64,000 bases of DNA from Autumnicola tepida (GCF_031846485.1 NZ_JAVRHQ010000005.1:62001-126000); one strand, 5' to 3'. Shown: positions 1-9,115, counted from the first letter of the stretch. The notes: generated by a model not told the origin, from the sequence alone. Numbers and translations are program-made.

Positions 1-932
1 GCAATGTGGGAGATAGTTTTGCCAAACAGGTAGCTGAAAATGATTATGACTGGTACGTACTGGAATTAAGTAGTTTTCAACTGGATGGTATTGTGAATTT
101 CAGGCCTGAGATAGCGGTTTTAACCAATATCACTCCAGACCATCTGGACAGGTATGATAATAAGCTGGAAAATTATATCGCTGCCAAATTCAGGATTACC
201 ATGAATCAGACAGAAGATGATTATTTTATCTATGATGCCGATGATGAAAATATTAGAACCTGGCTGAAGAAAAATCCCGTAAAAGCTCAAAAACTGCCGT
301 TTTCATTAGAAAGAAAATTTGACAACGGCGCATATCTGGAAAACAACCAAATAATTATAAAAATAAATAATACCGAGTTTAATATGCCAACAACAGATCT
401 TAGCCTTCAGGGCAAGCACAACACTAAAAACGCGATGGCGGCCGCTACGGTTGCACAACTTCTTCGAATAAGAAAGCAGACTATTCGGGAAAGTATGGAA
501 AATTTTCAGGGAGTAGAGCACCGTCTTGAAAAGGTTCTTAAGATCAATAATGTGCTTTATATTAACGATTCCAAGGCGACCAATATTAACGCCACTTTCT
601 ACGCTTTGGAAAGTATGGAAAGCGCCACGGTTTGGATTGTTGGTGGGGTAGATAAAGGTAATGTTTATAGTGATTTGCTGCCTTTGGTGAATGAAAAGGT
701 AAAAGCTATTATCTGCCTGGGTGTTGATAATGCTAAAATTATAGATGCTTTTGGGAATTGTGTAGATGTGATGGTGGAAACACAGTCTATGGATGAAGCA
801 GTAAAGATTGCTTACAAGATAGCTGAAAAAAATGAAACTGTTTTGCTTTCCCCGGCTTGTGCAAGTTTTGATCTATTTGAAAATTATGAGGACAGGGGAA
901 GGCAGTTTAAAGAAGCAGTGCGGAATTTATAA
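1..932 (+). CDS. murD: MurD, UDP-N-acetylmuramoylalanine--D-glutamate ligase (5' end outside window)
   Basis: This is the C-terminal two thirds of MurD, the cytoplasmic ligase that adds D-glutamate to UDP-MurNAc-L-Ala. The reading frame is already open at base 3 (Asn-Val-Gly-Asp), so the gene enters from the left; about 309 of a usual ~445 residues are present. Visible Mur-ligase signatures are SSFQL, TPDHLDRY, the GKHN...N substrate segment, EHRLE, INDSKATN and the terminal SPACASFDLFENYEDRG block. It is the first visible gene of the division and cell wall cluster and is followed by ftsW after a 62-base gap that holds a palindromic repeat. The assignment is firm; only the missing N-terminus is unknown. 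Confidence 0.96.
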   Translation, partial: NVGDSFAKQVAENDYDWYVLELSSFQLDGIVNFRPEIAVLTNITPDHLDRYDNKLENYIAAKFRITMNQTEDDYFIYDADDENIRTWLKKNPVKAQKLPFSLERKFDNGAYLENNQIIIKINNTEFNMPTTDLSLQGKHNTKNAMAAATVAQLLRIRKQTIRESMENFQGVEHRLEKVLKINNVLYINDSKATNINATFYALESMESATVWIVGGVDKGNVYSDLLPLVNEKVKAIICLGVDNAKIIDAFGNCVDVMVETQSMDEAVKIAYKIAEKNETVLLSPACASFDLFENYEDRGRQFKEAVRNL

Positions 933-943
933 GCCAGGCAAAA

Positions 944-976
944 AGACCTAACAGGTTTTCAAAACCTGTGAGGTCT
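944..976. repeat. Palindromic intergenic repeat, copy 1
   Basis: A near-perfect 33-base palindrome: a 16-base left arm (944-959), a central C at 960 and a 16-base right arm (961-976), with one mismatch between arms. The arms begin AGACCT and meet at TTTTCAAAA. The same core recurs at 3311-3344 between murG and murC. The related arms and the shared centre suggest a small dispersed repeat family, not a chance hairpin. No T-run follows on either strand, so a simple terminator is unlikely. Confidence 0.75.
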
Positions 977-994
977 GGAACAAGAATTAAAAAA

Positions 995-2197
995 ATGAGC
1001 AGTATATTTTCAAATCTTAAAGGAGACAAGGTTATCTGGGCGACCGCAGGGCTGTTGGCAATTTTTTCTTTCCTGCCGGTTTACAGCGCCAGTAGTAACC
1101 TTGCCTATCTGCATGGGGACGGAGGCACCTTCCACTACCTGGTGGTGCATTTCTTCCATTTGCTCCTGGGATTTTGCCTGCTCTTTGCAGTACACAGGGT
1201 GCCGTATAACTATTTTCGGGGATTGTCAATTTTACTGTTGCCGGTAATAATCGTTTTGCTGCTTTACACTGTGGCGCAGGGAACCATTATTGGTGGTGCT
1301 TACGCCAGCCGATGGGTGCAAATCCCCGTGCTGGGCGTAACTTTCCAGACGTCTACGCTGGCGGCGGTGGTGTTAATGGTTTATGTTGCCAGATATTTAT
1401 CTAAAATCACCGATAAAACCGTGAACTTTAAAGAAACAATTTTGCCTTTATGGTTGCCGGTATTCCTGATTTTAGCTTTAATTTTGCCGGCCAACTTTTC
1501 AACGGCTGCGATCATTTTTGCAATGACGCTGGTGCTGATGTTTATAGGAGGTTACCCTGTAAAATACCTGGCCGCAATTGTGGCCGCGGGCTTTTTAATG
1601 TTGACGATGTTTATCCTTACCGCGAAGGCTTTTCCGGGAGTTCTGCCCAGCCGGGTAGACACCTGGGCCAGCAGGATAGATAGCTTTATGAGCGATGAAG
1701 ATACCGAAGCAGATTACCAGATAGAGAAGGCAAAAATCGCCATTGCCCGTGGAGGCATTGCCGGTACCGGCATAGGCAAATCTGTGCAAAGGAACTTCCT
1801 GCCGCAATCTTCATCAGATTTTATCTATGCGATAATTGTGGAAGAAATGGGGCTAATTGGCGCTTTTGGGGTAATGTTTGCCTATTTGCTGTTGCTTTTC
1901 AGGATTGTGATTGTGGCGACTAAGGCCAACACGGTTTTTGGAAAACTGGTGGTGATGGGCGTGGGAATTCCCATTGTATTCCAGGCACTGGTGAATATGG
2001 CAGTGGCGGTGGAATTGTTCCCGGTTACGGGCCAAACCCTGCCGCTTATAAGTAGTGGGGGAACATCTATCTGGATGACCTGCATGGCCCTTGGAATAAT
2101 TTTAAGCGTTAGTGCTAAGAGAGAAGAAATTAAAGAAGCGGAAGCTCAGGAAGATGATGAGGAAAACCCGTTGGATATATTAAGTGAAGCGATTTAA
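995..2197 (+). CDS. ftsW: FtsW, divisome lipid II-linked glycosyltransferase (SEDS family)
   Basis: A polytopic membrane protein of the SEDS family (FtsW/RodA/SpoVE), which polymerises peptidoglycan at the division septum. About ten hydrophobic segments are visible, with the family's C-terminal PLISSGGTS motif and a charged acidic tail (EEIKEAEAQEDDEENP). The position between murD and murG favours FtsW over the elongation paralog RodA. I chose the ATG at 995. A GTG at 968 in the same frame lies inside the palindromic repeat and would add nine unlikely residues. The stop codon directly abuts the GTG start of murG, so the two are probably cotranslated. Confidence 0.93.
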   Translation: MSSIFSNLKGDKVIWATAGLLAIFSFLPVYSASSNLAYLHGDGGTFHYLVVHFFHLLLGFCLLFAVHRVPYNYFRGLSILLLPVIIVLLLYTVAQGTIIGGAYASRWVQIPVLGVTFQTSTLAAVVLMVYVARYLSKITDKTVNFKETILPLWLPVFLILALILPANFSTAAIIFAMTLVLMFIGGYPVKYLAAIVAAGFLMLTMFILTAKAFPGVLPSRVDTWASRIDSFMSDEDTEADYQIEKAKIAIARGGIAGTGIGKSVQRNFLPQSSSDFIYAIIVEEMGLIGAFGVMFAYLLLLFRIVIVATKANTVFGKLVVMGVGIPIVFQALVNMAVAVELFPVTGQTLPLISSGGTSIWMTCMALGIILSVSAKREEIKEAEAQEDDEENPLDILSEAI

Positions 2198-3292
2198 GTG
2201 AAGGAGCATTTAAAAATCATATTGTCTGGAGGAGGAACCGGGGGTCATATTTACCCGGCAATTGCTATTGCTGATGAAATACGCAGGCGGTATCCCAAAG
2301 CTGAAATCCTCTTTGTTGGGGCCAGGGACCGTATGGAAATGGAAAAAGTGCCGCAGGCGGGATATGATATTGAAGGTTTATGGATTAGTGGAATTCAGCG
2401 GAAGATATCGCTTAAAAATTTGATGTTTCCGTTCAAGCTGATGAGCAGCCTTAGTAAAAGCCGCAAGATTATCAGAAGTTTTCAGCCGGATGTGGTGATT
2501 GGTACCGGTGGATTTGCCAGTGGCCCATTGTTAAGAGTGGCGGTGTCACAGAAAATCCCAACGCTTATCCAGGAACAGAATTCCTTTCCCGGCATCACCA
2601 ACAGGATTCTTGCAAAACAGGCTGATAAAATTTGCGCGGCTTATGAAGAAGTCTTCCGGTTTTTTCCGAAGGAGAAGACGGTAATTACAGGAAATCCTGT
2701 ACGGCTCGATTTGCTGAAGGTGAATGAAAAGCGGGAAGAAGCGCAGCGGTTTTTCCATCTTGATAAAAAGAAAAAAACCGTCCTTGTTTTAGGCGGAAGT
2801 TTAGGCGCGAGAAGAATAAATCAGCTTATTGAAACCTGGGTGCCGAAATTTGAAAAAGAGGGCATTCAGTTGATCTGGCAAACAGGGAGGCTGTATTACG
2901 ATGAATATAAAAAATATAACAGTGACCTGGTGCAGACTTATGAATTCTTAAACAGGATGGATTGGGCCTATGCCGCGGCAGATATTATTATAAGCAGGGC
3001 CGGGGCAGGCAGCGTCTCCGAATTATGTGTGGTGGGCAAGCCGGTGCTTTTTATCCCGTCACCAAATGTTGCTGAAGACCATCAGGCGAAAAACGCCATG
3101 TCCCTTAGTAAAAACAAGGCGGCAATTACCCTTACTGAAGAGCAGCTGGAGCAGGATTTTGAAGAAGAATTTTTCGGGTTGGTTAATTCCGAAGCAAAAC
3201 AGAGGGAGCTGAGTGAAAACATAAAAAAAATGGCCCTGCCCGATGCCACGGCAAAAATTGTGGATGAGGTGGAAAAGCTGGCTGGTAAATAA
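2198..3292 (+). CDS. murG: MurG, UDP-GlcNAc:lipid I N-acetylglucosaminyltransferase
   Basis: MurG transfers GlcNAc to lipid I to make lipid II on the cytoplasmic face of the inner membrane. At 364 residues it has the usual length. The N-terminal GGGTGGHIYP glycine-rich loop, QEQNSFPG, the second glycine-rich LGGSLGARRIN loop and the donor-binding region around SRAGAGSVSEL are all present. The start is GTG, immediately after the ftsW stop (no spacer), so translational coupling is likely. After the gene comes a ~100-base spacer that carries the second copy of the palindromic repeat. Confidence 0.97.
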   Translation: MKEHLKIILSGGGTGGHIYPAIAIADEIRRRYPKAEILFVGARDRMEMEKVPQAGYDIEGLWISGIQRKISLKNLMFPFKLMSSLSKSRKIIRSFQPDVVIGTGGFASGPLLRVAVSQKIPTLIQEQNSFPGITNRILAKQADKICAAYEEVFRFFPKEKTVITGNPVRLDLLKVNEKREEAQRFFHLDKKKKTVLVLGGSLGARRINQLIETWVPKFEKEGIQLIWQTGRLYYDEYKKYNSDLVQTYEFLNRMDWAYAAADIIISRAGAGSVSELCVVGKPVLFIPSPNVAEDHQAKNAMSLSKNKAAITLTEEQLEQDFEEEFFGLVNSEAKQRELSENIKKMALPDATAKIVDEVEKLAGK

Positions 3293-3310
3293 TACTGAAA
3301 CTAAAACAAA

Positions 3311-3344
3311 AGCACCTGCAAGGTTTTCAAAACCTTGTAGGTCT
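3311..3344. repeat. Palindromic intergenic repeat, copy 2
   Basis: Second copy of the palindrome seen at 944-976. Here 14-base arms (3314-3327 and 3329-3342) surround a central C at 3328, with one mismatch. Both copies share ACCT at the outer end, AGGTTTT/AAAACCT inside and a central TTTTCAAAA. The inner bases differ from copy 1 in a compensatory way (ACAGG/CCTGT against CAAGG/CCTTG), which suggests selection to keep the hairpin. Confidence 0.72.
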
Positions 3345-3393
3345 AAAGTAAAAATGATGCTAAATAAGAATAGAGGATAAGAAATAACAAAAT

Positions 3394-4740
3394 TTGAGCG
3401 ATTTAAATAACATACAAAATTTCTATTTTATCGGCATTGGCGGGATAGGCATGAGCGCCCTGGCGAGGTATTTTAATGCTAAGGGCAAAAATGTTTCCGG
3501 TTACGATAAAACCTCCACTTCACTTACCCGAAAGCTCGAGGAAGAAGGCATTGTTGTTGTTTACAAAGATGAAATAAGGCAAATTCCGCGGCACATCTTA
3601 GAAGATAAAAATGCACTTGTTGTTTATACCCCGGCCATTCCGGGCGGGCACCAGCAGTATGATTATTTGCTTAAGGAGCGGTATAACATAAGAAAACGTT
3701 CGGTGGTGCTGGGGCTGGTAACCAGGAATAAATTTACCCTGGCTGTTGCCGGCACCCATGGCAAAACCACCACCACGGCAATTTTAGCCCATATTTTAAA
3801 GGAAACGGGTGCGAAGGTCACTGCTTTTTTAGGCGGTATAAGTGAAGATATCCAAAGCAATCTAATCATGCAGGGAGACGAGGTAATTGTGGCCGAAGCT
3901 GATGAATTTGACCGCTCGTTTTTACAATTATCGCCCAATATCGCTGCCATAACCTCTATGGATGCAGACCATCTTGATATTTACGGGGAAAAGGAACAGC
4001 TTCAGGAATCCTTCAGGAAATTTGCTTCGCTGGTTCCCGAAAGCGGAAAGCTGTTTGTGCGCAATGGCCTGCCGTTGGAAGGATTAACCGTGGGGATAGA
4101 CGATAATGCTGATTTTTCCGCAGTCAATATAAAAATAGAAAACGGGGCTTATCATTTCGATTTTAAGACTCCGCAGGAAACCATTAAGAATTTACAGTTT
4201 TTTCTACCCGGCAAACACAATTTGCTAAATGCTATGACAGCCCTGGCAATGGCTGTTGAATATGGTTCCCCCACGAACCACCTGGCCAGGGCTTTATATA
4301 GTTTTAAGGGGGTGAAACGCAGGTTTTCCTATAAAATCAATACTGAAGATTTGGTGCTTATAGACGATTATGCGCACCATCCCGCCGAAATTGCTGCGGT
4401 GTACCAGGCGGTAAGGGAAATGCACCCGACCAAAAAGGTGCTGGGGGTTTTTCAGCCGCACCTCTTTAGCCGTACGAGAGATTTTGCTGATGAATTTGCC
4501 GAAAGCCTGGACAAATTTGATGCGATCCTGCTGCTGGATATTTACCCGGCCAGGGAACTCCCTGTAGAGGGGATTACTTCAGCATGGCTTTTGGAAAAAA
4601 TCGGCAATCCTAAAAAAGAGCTGGTTCAGAAGGAGAATCTTTCAGAAAAAATAAAGTCTGTTAAGGCTGAAGTAGTGGTGATGATGGGCGCCGGCGATAT
4701 TGGAGAAGAAGTTGAAAAGGTGAAAAAAGCATTGGAATGA
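3394..4740 (+). CDS. murC: MurC, UDP-N-acetylmuramate--L-alanine ligase
   Basis: MurC ligates L-alanine to UDP-MurNAc, the first amino acid of the stem peptide. It shows the dinucleotide-type N-terminal loop FIGIGGIGMSALA, the ATP P-loop AGTHGKTTTT (around residues 118-127), EADEFDRSFL, DHLDIYG, GKHNLLNAMTA and the C-terminal DDYAHHP and FQPHLFSR motifs. Length (448) fits the family. I accept the TTG at 3394 as start because no ATG or GTG precedes FYFIGIGG with sensible spacing. The 3' end overlaps ftsQ by four bases (ATGA), so the two are translationally coupled. Confidence 0.96.
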   Translation: MSDLNNIQNFYFIGIGGIGMSALARYFNAKGKNVSGYDKTSTSLTRKLEEEGIVVVYKDEIRQIPRHILEDKNALVVYTPAIPGGHQQYDYLLKERYNIRKRSVVLGLVTRNKFTLAVAGTHGKTTTTAILAHILKETGAKVTAFLGGISEDIQSNLIMQGDEVIVAEADEFDRSFLQLSPNIAAITSMDADHLDIYGEKEQLQESFRKFASLVPESGKLFVRNGLPLEGLTVGIDDNADFSAVNIKIENGAYHFDFKTPQETIKNLQFFLPGKHNLLNAMTALAMAVEYGSPTNHLARALYSFKGVKRRFSYKINTEDLVLIDDYAHHPAEIAAVYQAVREMHPTKKVLGVFQPHLFSRTRDFADEFAESLDKFDAILLLDIYPARELPVEGITSAWLLEKIGNPKKELVQKENLSEKIKSVKAEVVVMMGAGDIGEEVEKVKKALE

Positions 4741-5453
4741 GAGCGAGTTTAGGATACATAAAGGCTATTTTGCTTATCGCCCTGGTGGCGTTTCTTTTCG
4801 GTTTTGCTGAAAAACGGCAAAAGTCCCGTAAAATCAGTGAAGTAGCGGTAAAATTTACTGATACTGAAAATCTGTATGTCACTGAAGAAGCGGTTAATAA
4901 ATTGTTGATACAAAATAAAGTGCCTTCCTCGGGTATAGGCAAAGAAACTTTAGATTTGAATAGGGTTGAGGGGCTTTTGAATAAACATGAAATGATTGAA
5001 AACGCTGAAGTTTACGTGACGCTGGACGGGAAACTCGAGGCAAATGTGAGTCAGCGAAAACCCATTGGAAGAGTAGTGGGTAATTCTTCATTTTATCTGG
5101 ACAGGAACGGGGAGCTTATGCCGCTTTCCCAATATTATTCCGCACGTGTGCCGTTGTTGATGGGATTTGACGGCGGGAATGTAAAAGAAGTATATCCGCT
5201 TCTGGAATACATAAGGAAAGACGAATTTTTAACCCAGCATATTACAGGAATTACACGGGTAAAACCGGGAAGGTTTAACCTGCAAATGAGGAAAATGGAT
5301 TTTACCGTGTACATGGGTGACGCTGAAAATATTGAACTGAAGTTCAACAATTTTAAGGCTTTTTATAAAAAAGCGCTTAAGGATGATAAGTTAGGAGCCT
5401 ACAGGAAAGTGAACTTGCAATTTGGAAACCAGGTTGTTTGCACTAAAAAGTAA
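4737..5453 (+). CDS. ftsQ: FtsQ, cell division protein
   Basis: A 238-residue bitopic protein with a short cytoplasmic N-terminus, one hydrophobic segment near residues 7-22 (YIKAILLIALVAFLFGF) and a periplasmic remainder. FtsQ bridges early and late divisome proteins. Sequence conservation is low in this family. The call rests on topology, on the motif region VTLDGKLEANVSQRKPIGRV (typical of the POTRA/beta part) and above all on the position between murC and ftsA. The start ATG overlaps the murC stop and only three bases separate its stop from ftsA. Confidence 0.88.
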   Translation: MRASLGYIKAILLIALVAFLFGFAEKRQKSRKISEVAVKFTDTENLYVTEEAVNKLLIQNKVPSSGIGKETLDLNRVEGLLNKHEMIENAEVYVTLDGKLEANVSQRKPIGRVVGNSSFYLDRNGELMPLSQYYSARVPLLMGFDGGNVKEVYPLLEYIRKDEFLTQHITGITRVKPGRFNLQMRKMDFTVYMGDAENIELKFNNFKAFYKKALKDDKLGAYRKVNLQFGNQVVCTKK

Positions 5454-5456
5454 TTT

Positions 5457-6812
5457 ATGGAACATAAGGAGATAGCAGTAGGATTAGATATAGGAACCAC
5501 CAAGATTGTGGCGATGATTGGGCGTAAGAACGAGTACGGCAAGGTGGAAATTGTTGGTATCGGGAAGTCCAAAAGTCTTGGGGTTCATCGTGGGGTGGTG
5601 AATAACATTACCCAAACTATCCAGTCTATTCAACAGGCTATACAGGAAGCTGAAGCAGATTCAGGTTTAAAGATAGAAGATGTGGTTGTCGGAATTGCCG
5701 GTCAGCATATAAGAAGCTTGCAACATAGCGATTATATTACCAGGCCTAACCCTGAAGAAGTAATTGATAATGATGATATCCATACCCTTTGCAACCAGGT
5801 GCACAAACTGGTAATGCTTCCGGGGGAAGAAATCATACATGTGCTTCCGCAGGAATTTAAAGTGGATGGCCAGGCTGAAATTAAAGAGCCTATTGGCATG
5901 TATGGCGGCAGGCTGGAAGCCAATTTTCACGTGGTGGTGGGCCAGGTGTCTTCCATCAGGAATATTGGCAGATGTGTAAAAAGTGCCGGCCTTGAGTTAT
6001 CGGCCATTACGCTGGAACCTTTGGCTTCGGCAAATGCGGTTTTAAGCCAGGAAGAGAAAGAGGCCGGGGTGGCTTTAATCGATATAGGTGGCGGTACCAC
6101 AGATCTGGCAATTTTCAAGGATGGCATCATCAGGCATACCGCGGTGATTCCTTTCGGCGGAAATGTGATTACCGAAGACATCAAGGAAGGTTGTTCTATT
6201 ATCGAAAAACAGGCCGAATTGCTGAAGATTAAATTTGGCTCTGCATGGCCCGGTGAAAATAAGGATAACGAGATTGTTTCCATTCCCGGTTTACGCGGAA
6301 GAGAGCCGAAGGAAATCACCCTTAAAAACCTTTCAAAAATCATCCATGCCAGGGTGGTGGAAATTATTGAGCAGGTGTACCTGGAAATAAAAAATTACGG
6401 CCACGAAGAACAAAAGAAAAAACTTATTGCCGGAATGGTGCTAACAGGTGGCGGCGCCCAGCTGAAGCACCTTAAGCAACTGGCAGAATATATTACCGGA
6501 ATGGATACCCGTATTGGCTATCCTAATGAGCATCTTGCCGGAAATAACAATTCTGAAACCACCAGCCCAGTTTACGCTACCGCGGTGGGGCTCGTAATGA
6601 ACAGCCTGGAACAAAGCAAAAGTCGATTTCAGGAAGAGGTGGTGCTTAAAAAAGAAGATGATGCGCACGAGCCGGGAGAGGAACTTTCTGACGAGCCTGA
6701 AGATCAGGCGGCTTCAGAAGAAAGTGTGCAATCCCAGGAAAAACCGCCCAGGAAAAGCATTTTTGACAAATGGGCAGAGAAGTTTAAAGATTTTTTAGAT
6801 AACGCAGAGTAA
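5457..6812 (+). CDS. ftsA: FtsA, actin-like membrane anchor of the Z-ring
   Basis: An actin/HSP70-fold ATPase that tethers FtsZ to the membrane. The phosphate-1 loop GLDIGTTKIVAMIG lies at residues 8-21, the phosphate-2 region IDIGGGTTDLA near 208-218 and the adenosine-binding VLTGGGAQLKHL near 329-340. The C-terminus is an acidic linker ending in the amphipathic helix KSIFDKWAEKFKDFLD, the expected membrane-targeting sequence. At 451 residues it is slightly longer than the enterobacterial protein because of the linker. It lies three bases after ftsQ and 28 bases before ftsZ. Confidence 0.97.
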   Translation: MEHKEIAVGLDIGTTKIVAMIGRKNEYGKVEIVGIGKSKSLGVHRGVVNNITQTIQSIQQAIQEAEADSGLKIEDVVVGIAGQHIRSLQHSDYITRPNPEEVIDNDDIHTLCNQVHKLVMLPGEEIIHVLPQEFKVDGQAEIKEPIGMYGGRLEANFHVVVGQVSSIRNIGRCVKSAGLELSAITLEPLASANAVLSQEEKEAGVALIDIGGGTTDLAIFKDGIIRHTAVIPFGGNVITEDIKEGCSIIEKQAELLKIKFGSAWPGENKDNEIVSIPGLRGREPKEITLKNLSKIIHARVVEIIEQVYLEIKNYGHEEQKKKLIAGMVLTGGGAQLKHLKQLAEYITGMDTRIGYPNEHLAGNNNSETTSPVYATAVGLVMNSLEQSKSRFQEEVVLKKEDDAHEPGEELSDEPEDQAASEESVQSQEKPPRKSIFDKWAEKFKDFLDNAE

Positions 6813-6840
6813 TAGAGATACAACCAGTAAAATTGAATTT

Positions 6841-8838
6841 ATGAGCAGTACAGAGTTTGGAGACATTTCATTCGATTTACCAAAAAATCAATCAAACGTC
6901 ATAAAAGTTATTGGCGTAGGAGGTGGTGGCAGCAATGCCATTAACCACATGTTTCAGTTAGGAATAAAGGGAGTAGACTTCGTGGTTTGTAATACCGATG
7001 CGCAGGCATTGGAAAATAGCGCGGTGCCCAATAAAATCCAGCTGGGGGTTAGCCTTACCGAAGGGCTTGGTGCAGGTGCAAACCCCAGTATTGGGGAGCA
7101 GGCTGCAGTAGAGAGTTTTGACGAGATCAAGCAAATGCTGGATGTTAATACCAAAATGGTGTTTATCACTGCCGGAATGGGAGGTGGTACCGGTACGGGT
7201 GCAGCCCCGGTAATCGCAAAGCAGGCGAAAGATATGGACATCCTTACCGTGGGAATCGTTACCATTCCTTTTCAGTTTGAAGGAAAAATGCGTAACGAAC
7301 AGGCCCAGCTGGGGGTAGAAAAACTGCGTTCTCATGTAGATTCATTAATCGTTATCAACAATAATAAGCTTAGGGAAGTTTACGGTAACCTTGGATTTAA
7401 AGCCGGGTTCTCCAAAGCTGATGAAGTTCTGGCGACAGCCTCCAGGGGTATTGCCGAGGTCATTACCCATCACTACACCCAAAATATCGACTTGCGCGAT
7501 GCCAAGACGGTGCTGAGCAATAGTGGTACTGCCATAATGGGTTCTGCGAGTGCTTCAGGGGCAGATCGTGCCAATGATGCTATTCGTAAGGCGCTGGATT
7601 CCCCGCTGCTTAATGACAATAAAATTACCGGGGCTCAAAACGTGTTACTGCTTATCGTTTCAGGTTCCGAAGAAATCACCATAGACGAAATTGGGGAAAT
7701 TAATGACCACATCCAGGCAGAAGCGGGCCACAGCGCCAATATTATTATGGGGGTTGGGGAAGACGAAGCCCTTGATGATGCCATTTCAGTCACCATTATC
7801 GCCACCGGTTTTAACGTAGAGCAGCAGGATGAGATCGTTAATACCGAAACCAAAAAAATTATCCACACCCTTGAGGACGAACAAAAAGCGGAACATGAAT
7901 TAACTCCAAAGAAAACCGGTTATTATTCTCCTGCTTTGGAAGACAAGGCAGAAGCTCCCCAGGAACAAAAGGAAGAGCCCAAAGAACAAAAAATTGTTCA
8001 TACGCTCGATGATGAGGTGGAAGAGGTAGACGAAGTTGGGAATATAGCCCCAAAGCGGGAGGAGAAAAAGGAGAATCCTTTATATACCCCTCCATTTGCA
8101 AAAAAAATGGATGTGGTCTATGAGGAAATAGATCCGGAAGATTTTATAATTAATGATACTTCTGAAGAAGTTCAGGAAATGGAGATGCATACGCCGGAAG
8201 AGCAACCTTCAGAAAATGAAGACCAGATCATGTTTACTTTCGATTTCCCTATAAACGAAGAAAAAAAGGAGCCCAGCAGGCAGGCCGCTCCACAGGAAAG
8301 AAGAACAGAAGCAAAAAGGGAGGAAGAAGCGCATGGCGCCAGGGAGACCAGGAATATTGAGGTGAATGAACCTGTAGAGATCGTACCGGTAACCGAGAAT
8401 TCAGCTAAAGGGGTGAAGCGTTACAGCCTGGACGATTACATGGAGTTTGAGCAGAAACTTGAAAGTTCTAAGCCAGCGAAGAAAGAAGAGCCTAAGGACG
8501 AAACCATAGCTTTCGAAAAGAAAACGGTAGCTCCTGAACCTGAAAAACAAGCGCCTGCAGATGATGAGGATCCTTTTAACAATCCTATTTCGGAAATGCT
8601 TATCGAGCGTGCCGCAGAACGCCGTGCTAAAATGAAGGAGTTCAATTATAAATTCCGCAGTAATGCCGCCCAGATTGATGAGATAGAAAAACAGCCGGCC
8701 TACAAACGGCAGGGAGTAGATCTGGACCATAGCAAACCGGGAGAAGGTAAACTTTCCAGGACAAGTATTGGAAAGGATGATAACGACGATCTGCAGTTTA
8801 GGAGAAACAATTCCTTTTTACATGATAATGTAGATTAA
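6841..8838 (+). CDS. ftsZ: FtsZ, tubulin-like division GTPase with long C-terminal tail
   Basis: FtsZ polymerises into the Z-ring. The nucleotide-binding loop GGGGSNAINH lies at about residues 27-36, the tubulin signature GGGTGTGA at about 114-121 and the T7 loop NIDLRDAKT follows. The globular core ends near residue 335. The remaining ~330 residues are an acidic, Glu/Lys/Pro-rich linker, which doubles the protein to 665 residues against ~380 in E. coli. Extended tails are known in Bacteroidota FtsZ. The linker contains two copies of an I-x-HTL-x-DE motif (translated from about 7855 and 7993). A strong terminator follows. Confidence 0.97.
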   Translation: MSSTEFGDISFDLPKNQSNVIKVIGVGGGGSNAINHMFQLGIKGVDFVVCNTDAQALENSAVPNKIQLGVSLTEGLGAGANPSIGEQAAVESFDEIKQMLDVNTKMVFITAGMGGGTGTGAAPVIAKQAKDMDILTVGIVTIPFQFEGKMRNEQAQLGVEKLRSHVDSLIVINNNKLREVYGNLGFKAGFSKADEVLATASRGIAEVITHHYTQNIDLRDAKTVLSNSGTAIMGSASASGADRANDAIRKALDSPLLNDNKITGAQNVLLLIVSGSEEITIDEIGEINDHIQAEAGHSANIIMGVGEDEALDDAISVTIIATGFNVEQQDEIVNTETKKIIHTLEDEQKAEHELTPKKTGYYSPALEDKAEAPQEQKEEPKEQKIVHTLDDEVEEVDEVGNIAPKREEKKENPLYTPPFAKKMDVVYEEIDPEDFIINDTSEEVQEMEMHTPEEQPSENEDQIMFTFDFPINEEKKEPSRQAAPQERRTEAKREEEAHGARETRNIEVNEPVEIVPVTENSAKGVKRYSLDDYMEFEQKLESSKPAKKEEPKDETIAFEKKTVAPEPEKQAPADDEDPFNNPISEMLIERAAERRAKMKEFNYKFRSNAAQIDEIEKQPAYKRQGVDLDHSKPGEGKLSRTSIGKDDNDDLQFRRNNSFLHDNVD

Positions 8839-8860
8839 TAACACCTGTTGAATTCAAAAG

Positions 8861-8900
8861 AAAAGGTTCCGAATAAAAAAACATCCGGAACCTTTTTTTT
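8861..8900 (+). terminator. Rho-independent terminator after ftsZ
   Basis: An 11-base stem (8861-8871 with 8886-8896) with the sequence AAAAGGTTCCG is followed by a run of eight T on the + strand. It closes the mur/fts cluster. The A-run before the stem also makes it usable from the minus strand, against the convergent gene at 8924. Confidence 0.9.
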
Positions 8901-8923
8901 ATACCTGAAAACCAGCTTAATCT

Positions 8924-9115
8924 TTATGTATTTGCTTTTTGGCTATCGCTTGCACGTTTAATAAGGGAAATTCCCGCAAAGAAAAATATAAATCCAAGAA
9001 TAGTCAAAGCCCAGGGGCTGAACATAAGGGCGATGCTGCCAAAAATTCCCAGCATGCCAAATACCAAAGCAATTGCGCCTCCAATAGTCATAATTAATCC
9101 TATAATCTTAATCAT
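8924..9115 (-). CDS. Small two-helix membrane protein, function unknown
   Basis: A 63-residue protein made almost wholly of two hydrophobic helices (roughly residues 3-25 and 31-53) with a short charged C-terminus (KRASDSQKANT). I do not recognise a family. The start ATG at 9115 is followed at once by Lys and the first helix, which is a normal start for such a protein. It stands downstream of the lipoprotein gene at 9195 with a 79-base gap, so it may be its own unit or the tail of that operon. Confidence 0.7.
   Translation of the reverse strand: MIKIIGLIMTIGGAIALVFGMLGIFGSIALMFSPWALTILGFIFFFAGISLIKRASDSQKANT

Noticed and set aside
968..994. Upstream GTG start for ftsW
   Set aside because: It lies within the palindromic repeat and adds only nine residues without conserved character; the ATG at 995 is better.
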